Shown here in pieces: positions 9,818-19,170 of a stretch of 64,000 nt of DNA. The notes below the pieces were generated by a model. It worked only from the letters and a program-made list of their open reading frames with translations. It ran no database searches and had not been told where the DNA came from. This DNA is from Arthrobacter crystallopoietes BAB-32. Lineage in GTDB: Bacteria; Actinomycetota; Actinomycetes; Actinomycetales; Micrococcaceae. The stretch covers positions 1-64,000 of the forward strand of contig NZ_ANPE02000069.1 of NCBI RefSeq assembly GCF_000328305.2. Direction: 5' to 3'. The first letter of the stretch is position 1, and each line of letters starts with the position of its first letter. Both the position numbers and the translations under genes were made by a program.

Positions 9818-9929
9818 AGAACCTGCCTTGGGATTAACGGTGTTCCTCAATATCGCTATCTAAGAGAGTAGGTTGAGCGGGCAATGGCCGCAAATGGCCG
9901 GCGGCAGTGCGGACGGCGCGTGTCCGGGA

Positions 9930-10772
9930 TTACGCCGTGAGGAAATCGATGACTTCCTCAACCCGGCCCAGCAGAGAGGGCTCCAGGTCGGCGTAGGTGC
10001 GGACGCCGGCCAGCAGCCGCTTCCAGCCGTCGGCGATATCGGCCTGGCTGCTGTGCGGCCAGCGGAGTCCGGCGAGGATGCCGGTCTTCCAATCCGTGCC
10101 GCGTGGCACAACGGGCCACTGGTCCAGGCCAATCACAGACGGCTTGATGGCTTGCCACACATCGACATAGGGGTGTCCCACAATCAGGACGTTTCCCCTG
10201 GCAGCGGGTACGGCCATGGCTGCCTGGGCGATCCGCCATTCCTTAGTGTCAGGGAGGAGGTGGTCAACGAGGATGCCCAGCTTCCGGTCCGGTCCAGGCC
10301 CGAAATTTTCGACGGCGGCGGCAAGGTCGTCCACGCCGTGCAACGGTTCGACGACGATGCCTTCGACCCGCAGGTCGTGTCCCCAGACCTTTTCGACAAG
10401 TTCCGCATCGTGCTTGCCCTCAACCCAGATCCGGCTCGCCTTCGCCACTTGCGCCCGGAGCCCCTCGACCCGTACGGATCCGGAAGCCGTGCGCTGCGGC
10501 CCGGCAGGACGCGCTTTCGGCGCGGCCGCCACCACTTTCACCGGCTCGCCCTCGAGCAGGAAGCCGAAACCGAGCGGGAAGGACTTGGTCTTGCCCCGCC
10601 GGTCCTCCAGTGCGACCAAATGGACTCCGCCGGACTTCTCCACCCGGACCACCGCCCCGACCCAGCCGGACTGGACGTCTTCAAGGACGAGGCCGTGCTC
10701 GGCCGGAACCTCACGCAGCTGGCGGGCCTTCGGCGCGACGAGATCCTGCGGGCCCCATCCGTAACTGCTCAT
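9930..10772 (-). CDS. DUF3097 family protein
   Basis: The 280-residue soluble protein matches the actinobacterial DUF3097 family by pattern: an N-terminal SYGWGPQDLV, a small beta-barrel-like section (LEDVQSGWVGAVVRVEKSGG), a variable Ala/Pro linker, then IWVEGKHDAELVEKVWG, GILVDHLLPDTKE, VLIVGHPYVDVWQAIKP and GTDWKTGILAGL. The WVEGKHDAELVEKVWGHDLR segment resembles the Toprim-like core seen in primase/RNase M5-type proteins, with DHLL and GHPYVD as acidic blocks; that link is an inference. No function is known. It is divergent from hrcA, sharing the region that carries the CIRCE operator, but there is no evidence HrcA controls it. Confidence 0.85.
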   Translation of the reverse strand: MSSYGWGPQDLVAPKARQLREVPAEHGLVLEDVQSGWVGAVVRVEKSGGVHLVALEDRRGKTKSFPLGFGFLLEGEPVKVVAAAPKARPAGPQRTASGSVRVEGLRAQVAKASRIWVEGKHDAELVEKVWGHDLRVEGIVVEPLHGVDDLAAAVENFGPGPDRKLGILVDHLLPDTKEWRIAQAAMAVPAARGNVLIVGHPYVDVWQAIKPSVIGLDQWPVVPRGTDWKTGILAGLRWPHSSQADIADGWKRLLAGVRTYADLEPSLLGRVEEVIDFLTA

Positions 10773-10885
10773 GGCGACTTCCTTTGTTCATGCTCTGTGG
10801 AGGACGGAACGGCCGGGCTGTATGGTGGCCGTCGGCCGGTGCCGGGCGGCCTGACAATGCTAACAACCGGCGAAAGGTATTAGAC

Positions 10886-10912
10886 TTAGCACTTAGGTGT
10901 GTTGAGTGCTAA
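10886..10912. promoter_or_regulatory. CIRCE operator (HrcA binding site)
   Basis: TTAGCACTT (10886-10894), a 9-base spacer, then GAGTGCTAA (10904-10912). The CIRCE consensus is TTAGCACTC-N9-GAGTGCTAA, so only one position of the left arm differs. A TAGACT -10-like hexamer at 10881-10886 abuts the left arm, so bound HrcA would cover the start point. It lies 41 bases upstream of the hrcA start and should give heat-inducible autoregulation of hrcA-dnaJ. Confidence 0.93.
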
Positions 10913-10953
10913 TGCCGTGCGCGGGCCGGCCGGTCAGAATCAGGAGGTGTTCC

Positions 10954-11967
10954 GTGAGCGAAGTCCGACGACTTGAAGTACTGCGTGCCATCGTTGAAGA
11001 CTACGTTCATTCGCGCGAGCCTGTCGGCTCCAAGGCGTTGGTCGAAAGACACCACCTCGGCGTGTCTTCGGCTACCATCCGCAACGACATGGCGGCGCTG
11101 GAGGAGGAAGGGCTCATCGTTGCCCCGCACACCAGCGCTGGACGGATTCCCACGGATAAGGGCTACCGGCTGTTCGTCGACCGGATCTCCGACGTGAAGC
11201 CGCTGTCGCCGGCAGAACGGCGCGCCATCCAGGCCCTGCTGGAGGGAGCGGAGGACCTGGACGACGTCATGGACCGGACGGTGCGGCTGCTCTCCCAGCT
11301 GACGCACCAGGTTGCCGTCATCCAGTACCCGCAGTTGCGCCGGGCCAAAGTGCGGCATATCGAGTTCGTCCTCCTTGGCCCTGCCCAAGTGCTGATCGTG
11401 CTCATTGCCGACAACGGCAAGGTGGAGCAGCAGGTCATCGCCCTGCCCGCCACAGCAACCGAAAACCAGCTGGCCGATCTGCGGGCTGCGTTCCTGACAG
11501 AACTTTCGGGCCATCCGCTGGAAGCGGTCCGCGGCCTCGCCGATACGGTGCTGCGGAACGTCCGGCCGGAGTCGGCGGAAGTGGCCATGGCGCTGGGTGC
11601 GGCGCTGGCCAAGCTCGCCGAGGCCACGCACGAGGAACGGATTCTGCTGGCCGGCACGGCCAACCTGGCCCGTTCCACCATGGACTTCCCGCTGACCATC
11701 GGCCCGATCCTTGAGGCGCTCGAAGAGCAGGTGGTCATGCTCCGGCTCCTGTCGGAGATGTCGCAGGACGCCCGCGGCGTCTCGGTACGGATCGGCAGCG
11801 AGAACCCCTACGGTTCGTTGTCGGAGACCTCCGTCGTCGCTACCGGGTATGGACCGGATGCCTCCGCCAAGGTAGGCATCCTGGGACCCACACGAATGGA
11901 TTATCCAACCACGATGGCCGCTGTCCGCGCAGTCGCCCGCTACCTTTCGCGGATCCTCGCCGGCTAG
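10954..11967 (+). CDS. hrcA: Heat-inducible transcription repressor HrcA
   Basis: The chosen GTG start at 10954 has a near-perfect AGGAGGTG ribosome site at 10942-10949 and gives 337 residues starting [18 protein letters not shown]. The N-terminal winged helix contains [13 protein letters not shown] and [18 protein letters not shown], then the [17 protein letters not shown] wing typical of HrcA; the rest is the GAF-like and dimerisation domain. HrcA represses chaperone genes by binding CIRCE, and GroEL modulates its folding. The upstream CIRCE predicts autoregulation. The dnaJ gene follows after 70 bases, so one heat-shock operon is likely. Confidence 0.96.
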   Translation: MSEVRRLEVLRAIVEDYVHSREPVGSKALVERHHLGVSSATIRNDMAALEEEGLIVAPHTSAGRIPTDKGYRLFVDRISDVKPLSPAERRAIQALLEGAEDLDDVMDRTVRLLSQLTHQVAVIQYPQLRRAKVRHIEFVLLGPAQVLIVLIADNGKVEQQVIALPATATENQLADLRAAFLTELSGHPLEAVRGLADTVLRNVRPESAEVAMALGAALAKLAEATHEERILLAGTANLARSTMDFPLTIGPILEALEEQVVMLRLLSEMSQDARGVSVRIGSENPYGSLSETSVVATGYGPDASAKVGILGPTRMDYPTTMAAVRAVARYLSRILAG

Positions 11968-12037
11968 GCACCGCCACCAGAAGCAGCAGCCGGACAGTTC
12001 CTGTCCGCCAACCGATTCCAGGAAAGAAGTTAACCAG

Positions 12038-13168
12038 GTGAGCAACCACTACGACGTTCTCGGTGTCAGCCAGGATGCCACAGCTGAGGAAATCAAGAAG
12101 GCCTACCGCAAGCTGGCCAGGAAACTGCATCCGGACGTCAACGATGGACCCGAGGCCGCGGAGAAGTTCAAGCAGGTCAGCCATGCCTACGAGGTGCTCT
12201 CCGATCCCCAGAAGCGCCGTGTTTATGACACCACCGGCAATGAGAACGGCACGGACAGCGGCTTCGGCGGAGGCTACTCCGGTGCCGGCTTCGCCTTCCA
12301 GGACATTTTCGAGACGTTCTTCGGCGGACAGGGAGGAGCCGGCGGGCCGGCGTCGCGGCGCCAGCGCGGGCAGGACGCATTGATCACGGTGCGCATCGAC
12401 CTCAAGGATGCCGTGTTCGGCGTCAACAAGAAGATCGAGGTGGATACCGCCGTCATTTGTCCGACGTGCGACGGCAGCTGCTGCCGCCCCGGCACCAGCC
12501 CGCGCACCTGCGACATCTGCGGCGGCTCCGGCCAGGTCCAGCGGGCGGTGCGCTCCATCCTCGGCCAGGTTATGACCGCGGCGCCCTGCGGCAGCTGCCA
12601 GGGCTTCGGAACGGTCATCCCCGATCCCTGCAACGAGTGCAACGGCGAGGGCCGGATCCGCAGCCGCCGTTCGCTGACCATCAAGATTCCGGCCGGCGTG
12701 GGCACGGGCACCCGGATCCAGCTCGCCGGCCAGGGCGAGGCCGGTCCCGGCGGCGGCCCGCAGGGCGATCTGTACGTTGAGATCCGGGTGGCCCAGGACA
12801 AGAACTTCCTGCGCGAGGGCGATGACCTGCACGTGACGATGTCCGTGCCGATGACCGCAGCGGCCCTCGGCACGGAATTGGAGCTCGACACGTTCGACGG
12901 CGCCCAGCCGCTCAACATCCGGCCCGGAACCCAGGCCGGGGAAGTCATCACGCTGCGCGGGCTCGGCGTCACGCATCTGCGCGGTTACGGCCGCGGCGAC
13001 CTGAAGGTGCACATCCACGTCGAAACACCCACCAAGCTCGACGCCGACCAGGAAAGCCTGCTCCAGCAGCTGGCCCAGGTACGCGGTGAGCAGTTCACCG
13101 AAGGCAAGCTGGCCGGCAGCGGGACGGGCGTCTTTGCCCGGCTCCGCGATAAGCTCGGCAACCTCTGA
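12038..13168 (+). CDS. dnaJ: DnaJ-type chaperone (DnaJ2)
   Basis: This 376-residue Hsp40 begins with a J domain (residues 1-65, HPD at 31-33), then a Gly/Phe segment ([23 protein letters not shown]), a Cys-rich zinc-finger region at about 145-210, and two C-terminal substrate-binding beta domains. The first zinc repeat reads [12 protein letters not shown], where most DnaJ proteins have CxxCxGxGA, so an extra Cys pair replaces the Gly-Ala; the others are [16 protein letters not shown] and CNECNGEG. DnaJ stimulates the ATPase of DnaK and binds unfolded protein. GTG 12038 has GGAAAGAAG upstream. It lies behind CIRCE-hrcA and before rsmE, which is typical for the dnaJ2 copy rather than the dnaK-grpE-dnaJ operon. 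Confidence 0.95.
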   Translation: MSNHYDVLGVSQDATAEEIKKAYRKLARKLHPDVNDGPEAAEKFKQVSHAYEVLSDPQKRRVYDTTGNENGTDSGFGGGYSGAGFAFQDIFETFFGGQGGAGGPASRRQRGQDALITVRIDLKDAVFGVNKKIEVDTAVICPTCDGSCCRPGTSPRTCDICGGSGQVQRAVRSILGQVMTAAPCGSCQGFGTVIPDPCNECNGEGRIRSRRSLTIKIPAGVGTGTRIQLAGQGEAGPGGGPQGDLYVEIRVAQDKNFLREGDDLHVTMSVPMTAAALGTELELDTFDGAQPLNIRPGTQAGEVITLRGLGVTHLRGYGRGDLKVHIHVETPTKLDADQESLLQQLAQVRGEQFTEGKLAGSGTGVFARLRDKLGNL

Positions 13169-13171
13169 TCC

Positions 13172-13933
13172 ATGACCAACCCGGTCTTTTTCGCTGAGCC
13201 CGGAGAGTTCGACGGCGTTGCTCCCGGTGGTCTTTTCGTCCTCACCGGTGCGGAGGCGCGGCATGCGGTCGCGGTCAAGCGGCTGGCTGCCGGGGAAGCC
13301 GTGGACATCGTGGACGGCACCGGCAAGCGGCTGTCCGGAGTCGTCGCGTCCGCCTCACCGCAGGAGCTGGCCGTGCGGGCCGACGCCGTGGCCCTCGACC
13401 CGGCTCCACCCTTCAACCTGACGCTGGTCCAGGCTCTGGCCAAGGGGGACCGGGACGAGCTCGCGATCGAAGCGGCCACCGAACTGGGGGTCGACCGGGT
13501 GGTGCCCTGGCAGTCGGAACGCAGCATTGTCCGCTGGCGGGATGCGAAGGCGGCCAAGGGACAGGCCAAGTGGGAGGCGACGGTCAAGGCCGCGGCGAAG
13601 CAGTCCCGCCGCGCCGCGGTTCCGGCCGTTGGCGCCTTGGTGGGCTTGAAGGAACTGTGCGGGCAGATCGCCGAAAGCCGGCTCGCGTTAATCCTGCACG
13701 AAGAGGCGGAGCAGACGCTGCCCGAAGCCGTGGCAGCGGCCGGCTTGTCCGCGGACACCGGCGGCAGCATCCTCATGATTGTCGGGCCAGAAGGTGGAAT
13801 GAGTCCGAACGAAGTGGAGCAGATGCGTGCCGCCGGCGCAATCGCTGTGCGGCTGGGCCCCCACGTGCTGCGGTCATCGACGGCGGGTCCGGCAGCCGTG
13901 ACCCTGCTGAGCGTCCAGCTCCAGCGCTGGTGA
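13172..13933 (+). CDS. rsmE: 16S rRNA (uracil-1498-N3)-methyltransferase
   Basis: The 253-residue protein is a SPOUT methyltransferase. The N-terminal PUA-like part includes GGLFVLTGAEARHAVAVKRL; the C-terminal knot domain has LVQALAKGDRDELAIEAATELGVD, WQSERSIVRW, MIVGPEGGMSPNEVE and VRLGPHVLRSSTAGPAAV, the last two forming the S-adenosylmethionine-binding trefoil knot. It methylates U1498 of 16S rRNA in the 30S subunit. ATG 13172 lies three bases after the dnaJ stop, so the two are coupled. Its 3' end converges on the GerMN lipoprotein gene. Confidence 0.95.
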   Translation: MTNPVFFAEPGEFDGVAPGGLFVLTGAEARHAVAVKRLAAGEAVDIVDGTGKRLSGVVASASPQELAVRADAVALDPAPPFNLTLVQALAKGDRDELAIEAATELGVDRVVPWQSERSIVRWRDAKAAKGQAKWEATVKAAAKQSRRAAVPAVGALVGLKELCGQIAESRLALILHEEAEQTLPEAVAAAGLSADTGGSILMIVGPEGGMSPNEVEQMRAAGAIAVRLGPHVLRSSTAGPAAVTLLSVQLQRW

Positions 13934-13960
13934 CGCGGGCGGCAGCGAAACTTGCCGCGA

Positions 13961-14926
13961 CTACTTGACGGTGAAGGCCTTGCTGTCCGTGTTGCGGCCA
14001 GGCGCTTCGGCGTCTTGCTGGCCGGCGTGGAACACCTCCAGCCGGTAGGCACCGGCCGGAAGGTCAAGCCCGAACCTGAATTCGCCGGACTCTCCCGCGG
14101 GAGCACTGATCGCCACGCTTCCCGATTCCACCGGGTTCCCTGCGGCCGCGCCGTCTTCGTCCACACGGGCCACCTGCCAGGACAGCTCCGATCCGAAGGC
14201 GACGGCCCGGCCGTAAACCTCCAGCCGCCCGTCCAAGGAAGCATCCTGCTGCGGATCGATCACCCAGATCGGCGCGCTGAGTTCCGGGTTGCGTGCCATC
14301 AGGCCGCCCAGTTGGACGTGGCCGAAGGCCTGGTAGCCGCGATGCCCATCGACCAGGATTTCCACCTCGAGCGGGTTCTCCGGGGCGCTCAGGCCCGCGT
14401 TCGCAGCGGCTGCTGTAGCCGTATAGACCAGTTGCTGAACCGCGCGTTCGGCGATGCCGGCATCAACATCTGCTTCGAAGGCGTCCGAGGAAATGTCCAG
14501 GGTGATCACCGAGCCGTTGGTGATCGAGGCGCCCACCTTCGACGCCGGCCGCCACGGGTTGAAGTAGTCCGGGTCCAGCGGCTGCAGCGAAAGCGCGGCA
14601 TTGACCGCCGTCGTAATGGGATCTCCCAAGTCCTCGGCAGACCGGAACTCGCGGTAGAGGAACACGTTGTCGGCGTTCTCGCCCATCCAGTACACCGGCG
14701 AGAGCGAGGTACTTTGCGGCGTCTCGACGGGCGCGCTCGTGACCAAGGGGCTGCTGGCGATCGTCGGGGCGCCGCTGCCGGCAGGCATCGATGTCTTAGG
14801 TCCGTTGCCCGATCCGGCGGGGGTGCAGCCGATCAGCACAAGGCTGCCCAGCGTCAGGACGGACAGCCACGCACGGAATCTGTGCGCTGCCGGAGCCTGG
14901 GGCCGCGGAGTCTGCTCGGGGGAAAT
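13961..14926 (-). CDS. GerMN/Gmad2-domain lipoprotein, apparent ATT start
   Basis: The protein has a lipoprotein signal (WLSVLTLGSLVLIGC, lipobox LIGC), a Ser/Thr/Pro linker, a GerMN domain (VYWMGENADNVFLYREFR ... TAVNAALS ... LDPDYFNPW ... ITLDISSDAFEAD) and a C-terminal Gmad2 immunoglobulin-like domain (VYGRAVAFGSELSWQV ... FGLDLPAGAYRLEVF). It should be exported, lipid-anchored and act at the cell surface; its role is unknown. No ATG, GTG or TTG lies in frame between the signal peptide and a far upstream region that does not look coding. The only start with a proper ribosome site is ATT 14926, with GAAGGAA seven bases upstream, giving 321 residues. A lost base near the 5' end is the alternative. 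Function unknown; domains fairly certain. Confidence 0.75.
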   Translation of the reverse strand: MSPEQTPRPQAPAAHRFRAWLSVLTLGSLVLIGCTPAGSGNGPKTSMPAGSGAPTIASSPLVTSAPVETPQSTSLSPVYWMGENADNVFLYREFRSAEDLGDPITTAVNAALSLQPLDPDYFNPWRPASKVGASITNGSVITLDISSDAFEADVDAGIAERAVQQLVYTATAAAANAGLSAPENPLEVEILVDGHRGYQAFGHVQLGGLMARNPELSAPIWVIDPQQDASLDGRLEVYGRAVAFGSELSWQVARVDEDGAAAGNPVESGSVAISAPAGESGEFRFGLDLPAGAYRLEVFHAGQQDAEAPGRNTDSKAFTVK

Positions 14927-15250
14927 AGCTGCGTTCCTTCGTTTTGCGGTTTCGTTCTTTTGCCAATCGGTATCGCGCCGGAAGCCGGGCGGTGCCGATG
15001 TCCGAGAGACTAGCTTGGCACATTGGGGCTCGATGCCGGGGCCGTTTCGGGCCCTCTCAACCGGACTGATGCACGATTGAAACAGGATCGATACCGAATG
15101 CCGCGCCGTTCCTCCAGAGGCCGACGGCGGCTGCGTGCCGTAGCATTGATGTATATGGTGCCGTCCACAAGAGCGGGCGGGAACCGAGCAACTGACAAGC
15201 AGCGATACGCGAACCTGAAGGGGCGATGGAAGGCCGGGACCGGCCGCACT

Positions 15251-16291
15251 ATGTCGGAAACACGTTTGGATGTTGATCCGCTCGGATCCAGTAGCCGTTC
15301 CGTGCACTTCGAATCGCCCGAGCATATGGTCAGGGCACTCGGCGCCCAGGACGAAGTGCTCCGGCTGATCGAGTCCGAGTTCACCGACGTGAACCTGCAT
15401 GTGCGTGGCAATGAACTCTCCATTTCAGGGCCCGCGGCGGCGGTCGAACGCACCGAACGCCTGCTGGCCGAAATCAGGACCCTGGCTGCCAATGACACCA
15501 GGGTGACCCCGCAGGTGGTCGAGCAGTTGCTGCGCATGCTCAGCGAGCAGTCCGTCGCCAGGCCCTCCGAAGTCCTCACGCTGAACATTCTGTCCTCGCG
15601 CGGACGCACCATCCGGCCGAAGACGCTGAACCAGAAGACCTACGTCGACGCGATCGACAAGAACACGATCGTTTTCGGCATCGGCCCGGCGGGCACGGGC
15701 AAGACCTACCTTGCCATGGCGAAGGCTGTCCAGGCGCTGCAGCACAAGGAAGTCAACCGGATTATCCTGACCCGCCCGGCAGTCGAAGCCGGCGAACGCC
15801 TGGGCTTCCTGCCGGGTACGCTCAGCGACAAGATCGACCCGTACCTGCGGCCGCTCTATGATGCCCTGCACGACATGATGGATCCGGACTCCATTCCGCG
15901 GCTGATGGGTGCCGGCACCATTGAGGTCGCTCCGTTGGCCTATATGCGCGGACGCACCCTCAACGATGCCTTCATCATCCTCGACGAAGCGCAGAACACC
16001 ACGCCGGAGCAGATGAAGATGTTCCTGACCCGGCTCGGATTCGGTTCCAAGATGGTGGTCACCGGGGACGTGACGCAGATTGACCTGCCGGGCGGCTCAA
16101 GTTCGGGACTCAAGGTGGTCAGCGAGATCCTCCAGGGCGTCGAGGACGTCAGCTTCTCGATGCTCGATGCTTCCGACGTCGTCCGCCACCGGCTGGTCAG
16201 CGACATCGTCAATGCCTACAGCCGGTGGGACGACAACCGGCGGCAGCACGTACCGGCCAGGAACCGGGCTCCGAGGGAGGCTCAGCGGTGA
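15251..16291 (+). CDS. phoH: PhoH-family ATPase
   Basis: Starting at ATG 15251 (MSETRLDVDPLG) the product is 346 residues; upstream in-frame sequence is not conserved-looking. An N-terminal KH-like part (SPEHMVRALGAQDEVLRLIESEF ... VRGNELSISGP) precedes the P-loop ATPase: FGIGPAGTGKTYLAMAKAVQAL (Walker A), LTRPAVEAGERLGFLPG, and FIILDEAQNTTPEQMKMFLTR (Walker B). The PhoH-YbeY pairing is conserved and both are linked to RNA and ribosome metabolism. Its TGA overlaps the ybeY GTG by four bases. First gene of the phoH-ybeY-CNNM-era overlapping operon. The exact start is the least certain part. Confidence 0.93.
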   Translation: MSETRLDVDPLGSSSRSVHFESPEHMVRALGAQDEVLRLIESEFTDVNLHVRGNELSISGPAAAVERTERLLAEIRTLAANDTRVTPQVVEQLLRMLSEQSVARPSEVLTLNILSSRGRTIRPKTLNQKTYVDAIDKNTIVFGIGPAGTGKTYLAMAKAVQALQHKEVNRIILTRPAVEAGERLGFLPGTLSDKIDPYLRPLYDALHDMMDPDSIPRLMGAGTIEVAPLAYMRGRTLNDAFIILDEAQNTTPEQMKMFLTRLGFGSKMVVTGDVTQIDLPGGSSSGLKVVSEILQGVEDVSFSMLDASDVVRHRLVSDIVNAYSRWDDNRRQHVPARNRAPREAQR

Positions 16292-16761
16292 GCATCGAGG
16301 TCAACAATGAATCCGCCATGGCTGCGGATGAAGCCGAACTCGCCCGCTTGGGCCGCTTCGTATTGGACAGCATGTATGTCCATCCCGAAGCCGAGCTGTC
16401 CATCATCCTTGTCGACAAGGATGCGATGGAACGGCTCCACATCGAATGGATGGACGAGCCGGGACCAACCGATGTCCTGTCATTTCCCATGGATGAGCTG
16501 CGGCCCGGCACGCCGGCGCAGAAGACGCCCGCGGGAGTGCTCGGCGATGTCGTGCTGTGCCCGCAGGTCGCGGAGGAGCAGGCCCGCAAAGCCGGACACA
16601 GCGTCGGCGAGGAACTGCTGCTGCTGACCACGCACGGAATGCTTCACCTGCTCGGCTACGACCATGCCGAACCGGAGGAGGAAAAGGAGATGTTCGGCCT
16701 GCAGCGTCAACTGCTGGCCGATTTCCTCGGCAAGGAAGCGCCCACGGAGACCACCCTTTGA
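16288..16761 (+). CDS. ybeY: Endoribonuclease YbeY
   Basis: GTG 16288 overlaps the phoH stop (GTGA) and has GAGGGAGG at 16273-16280 as ribosome site. The 157-residue product has the YbeY core: IEWMDEPGPTDVLSFPMDE, GVLGDVVLCPQVAEEQA, and the zinc motif THGMLHLLGYDHAEPEE (HGxxHLxGxDH). YbeY is a metal-dependent RNase for 16S rRNA 3'-end maturation and ribosome quality control. It sits between phoH and the CNNM/CorC gene, the standard actinobacterial order. Its stop overlaps the next gene's TTG start. Confidence 0.96.
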   Translation: MSIEVNNESAMAADEAELARLGRFVLDSMYVHPEAELSIILVDKDAMERLHIEWMDEPGPTDVLSFPMDELRPGTPAQKTPAGVLGDVVLCPQVAEEQARKAGHSVGEELLLLTTHGMLHLLGYDHAEPEEEKEMFGLQRQLLADFLGKEAPTETTL

Positions 16762-18086
16762 TCATTTGGATGCTGACCGGCCTCGCGGCTGTGTTTATCC
16801 TGCTGGCCGCGGTCCTCACAGCTGCCGAATCTGCGTTCACCTACCTTCCTCGGCAGGAAGCAGAGCAGCTGCTCGCCAGCGGCCGGGGCCGCAGCCTGGA
16901 TACCATCCTGCAGGCTCCGGTCGCCCACATGCACGGACTGCGCTTCTGGAGGATCTGGTTCGAGACGGCCGGAGCGGTTGGCGTTGCGCTGCTCTTCTAC
17001 GACCTGCTGCGCAACATCTGGCTTGCCGGGCTGTTGGCCACGGCCGCCATGGCCGCCGTCGGCTTTGTGCTGGTGGGCGTGTCGCCCCGGCAGTTCGGCC
17101 GTTTGCATGCGACCGGTGTCGTGCTGGCCACGGCACCTGCCGTCAGGCTGCTCTGCGGCATCCTGGGCCCGATTCCGCGCTGGCTGGTCCGGCTCGGCAG
17201 CGCTGTTGCGCCCAATGCGCCGCGGGCCGACGCCGCGTTTTTCTCCGAAGAGGAGTTCCGGGAGTTCGTTGACCGCGCCAATGAGGCGGACATGATCGAA
17301 GACACCGAGGCGGAGCTGATCCAGTCAGTATTCGACCTCGGTGACACCAAAGTACGGGCCGTCATGGTCCCGCGCACCGACATCGTGACCATCGACAGCG
17401 GGTCCACCCTGAAGCAGGCGATGTCCCTGTTCCTGCGGTCTGGCTACTCGCGCATCCCGGTTATTGGAGAGAACGCGGACCAGGTCAAAGGCATCCTCTA
17501 TCTGAAGGATGTGGCCGCGCGGGTCCACACTCGTCCTGAAACGGGTGCGCGCATGCTGGTGGACGAGGCCTGCCGGGACGTCCGCTATGTGCCCGAATCG
17601 AAGGCCGTTGGCGAGCTGCTCAAGGAGTTGCAGCGCGAATCCACGCACGTGGCGATTGTCGTCGACGAATACGGCGGCACTGCCGGCCTGGTCACTCTGG
17701 AGGACCTGATCGAGGAAATTGTCGGCGAGATCGTCGACGAGTATGATTCCGAACGGCCCGAAATCGAGGCGCTGGAGGATGGCCGTTACCGGGTGAGCGC
17801 CCGGACCAGCATCGATGACCTCGGCGAGCTCTTCGGTTTGGACTTGGACGATGAGGAAGTCGACACTGTCGGGGGCCTGCTGGCCAAGACCTTGGGGCGC
17901 GTGCCGATCGTCGGCAGCGAAGTGACGCTGCAGCGCCTGCACATCTATGCCGAGCGGCTGGAAGGACGCCGCAACCGGGTGTCCCATGTCCTGGCCTGGC
18001 TCGACCCGGCACCGGCGGATGCCTCCAACGGCAGCCATGCGGCCGGATATGTCCCTGCCCGAGCGGAACCGGAGTCGGAAAAATGA
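16758..18086 (+). CDS. CNNM/CorC-type hemolysin-family transporter with CBS pair
   Basis: TTG 16758 overlaps the ybeY stop by four bases; ATG 16770 is an alternative start. The 442-residue product has a CNNM (DUF21) membrane domain with about three to four helices and an early [12 protein letters not shown], two CBS domains ([17 protein letters not shown] ... [61 protein letters not shown], split here by domain), and a C-terminal CorC_HlyC domain. The family is implicated in Mg or Co export rather than true haemolysis. Part of the overlapping phoH-era operon. Confidence 0.92.
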   Translation: MIIWMLTGLAAVFILLAAVLTAAESAFTYLPRQEAEQLLASGRGRSLDTILQAPVAHMHGLRFWRIWFETAGAVGVALLFYDLLRNIWLAGLLATAAMAAVGFVLVGVSPRQFGRLHATGVVLATAPAVRLLCGILGPIPRWLVRLGSAVAPNAPRADAAFFSEEEFREFVDRANEADMIEDTEAELIQSVFDLGDTKVRAVMVPRTDIVTIDSGSTLKQAMSLFLRSGYSRIPVIGENADQVKGILYLKDVAARVHTRPETGARMLVDEACRDVRYVPESKAVGELLKELQRESTHVAIVVDEYGGTAGLVTLEDLIEEIVGEIVDEYDSERPEIEALEDGRYRVSARTSIDDLGELFGLDLDDEEVDTVGGLLAKTLGRVPIVGSEVTLQRLHIYAERLEGRRNRVSHVLAWLDPAPADASNGSHAAGYVPARAEPESEK

Positions 18087-19054
18087 CAGCACGAGAAGAC
18101 AAGGCTATGGCGATGGCCAGCAGCGGATGGCCGGCGGATTACCGGGCCGGCTTCGTTTCACTGGTCGGGCGGCCTAACGCCGGCAAGTCGACCCTGACCA
18201 ATGCGCTCGTGGGGCAGAAGGTCGCCATCACGTCGGCCAAGCCCCAGACAACACGGCACACCATCCGCGGGATCGTGCATCGCAGCGATTCCCAGCTGGT
18301 GCTGGTCGACACGCCGGGACTGCACCGTCCGAGGACGCTGTTGGGCCAGCGGCTCAACGACCTGGTTGCCGAAACGCTGTCCGAGGTGGACGCTATCGGC
18401 TTCTGCCTGCCGGCGAACGAGAAGATCGGCCCGGGGGACAGGTTCATTGCGAATCAATTGGCCGGGCTGGCCCGTAAACCGGTTGTCGCCCTCGTCACCA
18501 AAACAGACCTCGTGGACCGGGGCGCTCTGGCGGAACAGTTGCTCGCCGTTACCGCCCTCGGCACGGAAGTTTTCGGTCCTGACGGATTCGCCGACGTCGT
18601 ACCCGTTTCCGCGGCGGACGGCTTCCAAGTGGACACCGTTGCCGACGTGCTGGTCTCCAGGATGCCGCTCTCGCCGCCGCTGTACCCCGATGGGGAACTG
18701 ACAGACGAACCCGAGGCGGTCATGGTCGCTGAGCTGATCCGCGAAGCTGCCTTGGAAGGGGTGCGGGAGGAGCTGCCGCACTCGCTCGCCGTCGTCGTGG
18801 AGGAAATCGTCCCCCGGGAAGGCCGCAGCGAGGACAATCCGCTGCTCGATGTCAGGGTGAACCTGTTCGTGGAACGGCCGAGCCAGAAGGCCATTATCAT
18901 CGGCAAGGGCGGCGCGCGGCTGCGGGATGTTGGCACGCGTGCACGGCGCGGCATCGAGGCTCTGCTCGGTACCAGGGTGTACCTTGATCTCCATGTGAAA
19001 ATTGCCAAGGACTGGCAGCGGGACCCGAAGCAGTTGGTCCGGCTCGGCTTCTGA
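18083..19054 (+). CDS. era: GTPase Era
   Basis: The 323-residue protein has GRPNAGKSTLTNAL (G1), TTRHTIRG (G2), DTPGLHRPR (G3), TKTDLVD (G4) and VSAADG (G5), followed by the KH RNA-binding domain with VNLFVERPSQKAIIIGKGG and RDVGTRARRGIEALLGTRVYLDLHVK. Era binds the 3' end of 16S rRNA and assists 30S assembly. ATG 18083 overlaps the upstream stop (ATGA). The combination with phoH and ybeY makes this an rRNA maturation operon. Confidence 0.97.
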   Translation: MTAREDKAMAMASSGWPADYRAGFVSLVGRPNAGKSTLTNALVGQKVAITSAKPQTTRHTIRGIVHRSDSQLVLVDTPGLHRPRTLLGQRLNDLVAETLSEVDAIGFCLPANEKIGPGDRFIANQLAGLARKPVVALVTKTDLVDRGALAEQLLAVTALGTEVFGPDGFADVVPVSAADGFQVDTVADVLVSRMPLSPPLYPDGELTDEPEAVMVAELIREAALEGVREELPHSLAVVVEEIVPREGRSEDNPLLDVRVNLFVERPSQKAIIIGKGGARLRDVGTRARRGIEALLGTRVYLDLHVKIAKDWQRDPKQLVRLGF

Positions 19055-19170
19055 CCGGACCCGGCGGCAGGGAACTTTCCCCAGTAGCCGTCCGTGTGCA
19101 TGAGTAGCAATTTTTCACGATTATCCGTTTATCCGCCTCGTGCTGATATTTTCCCGAAAGGCAGGCATCC

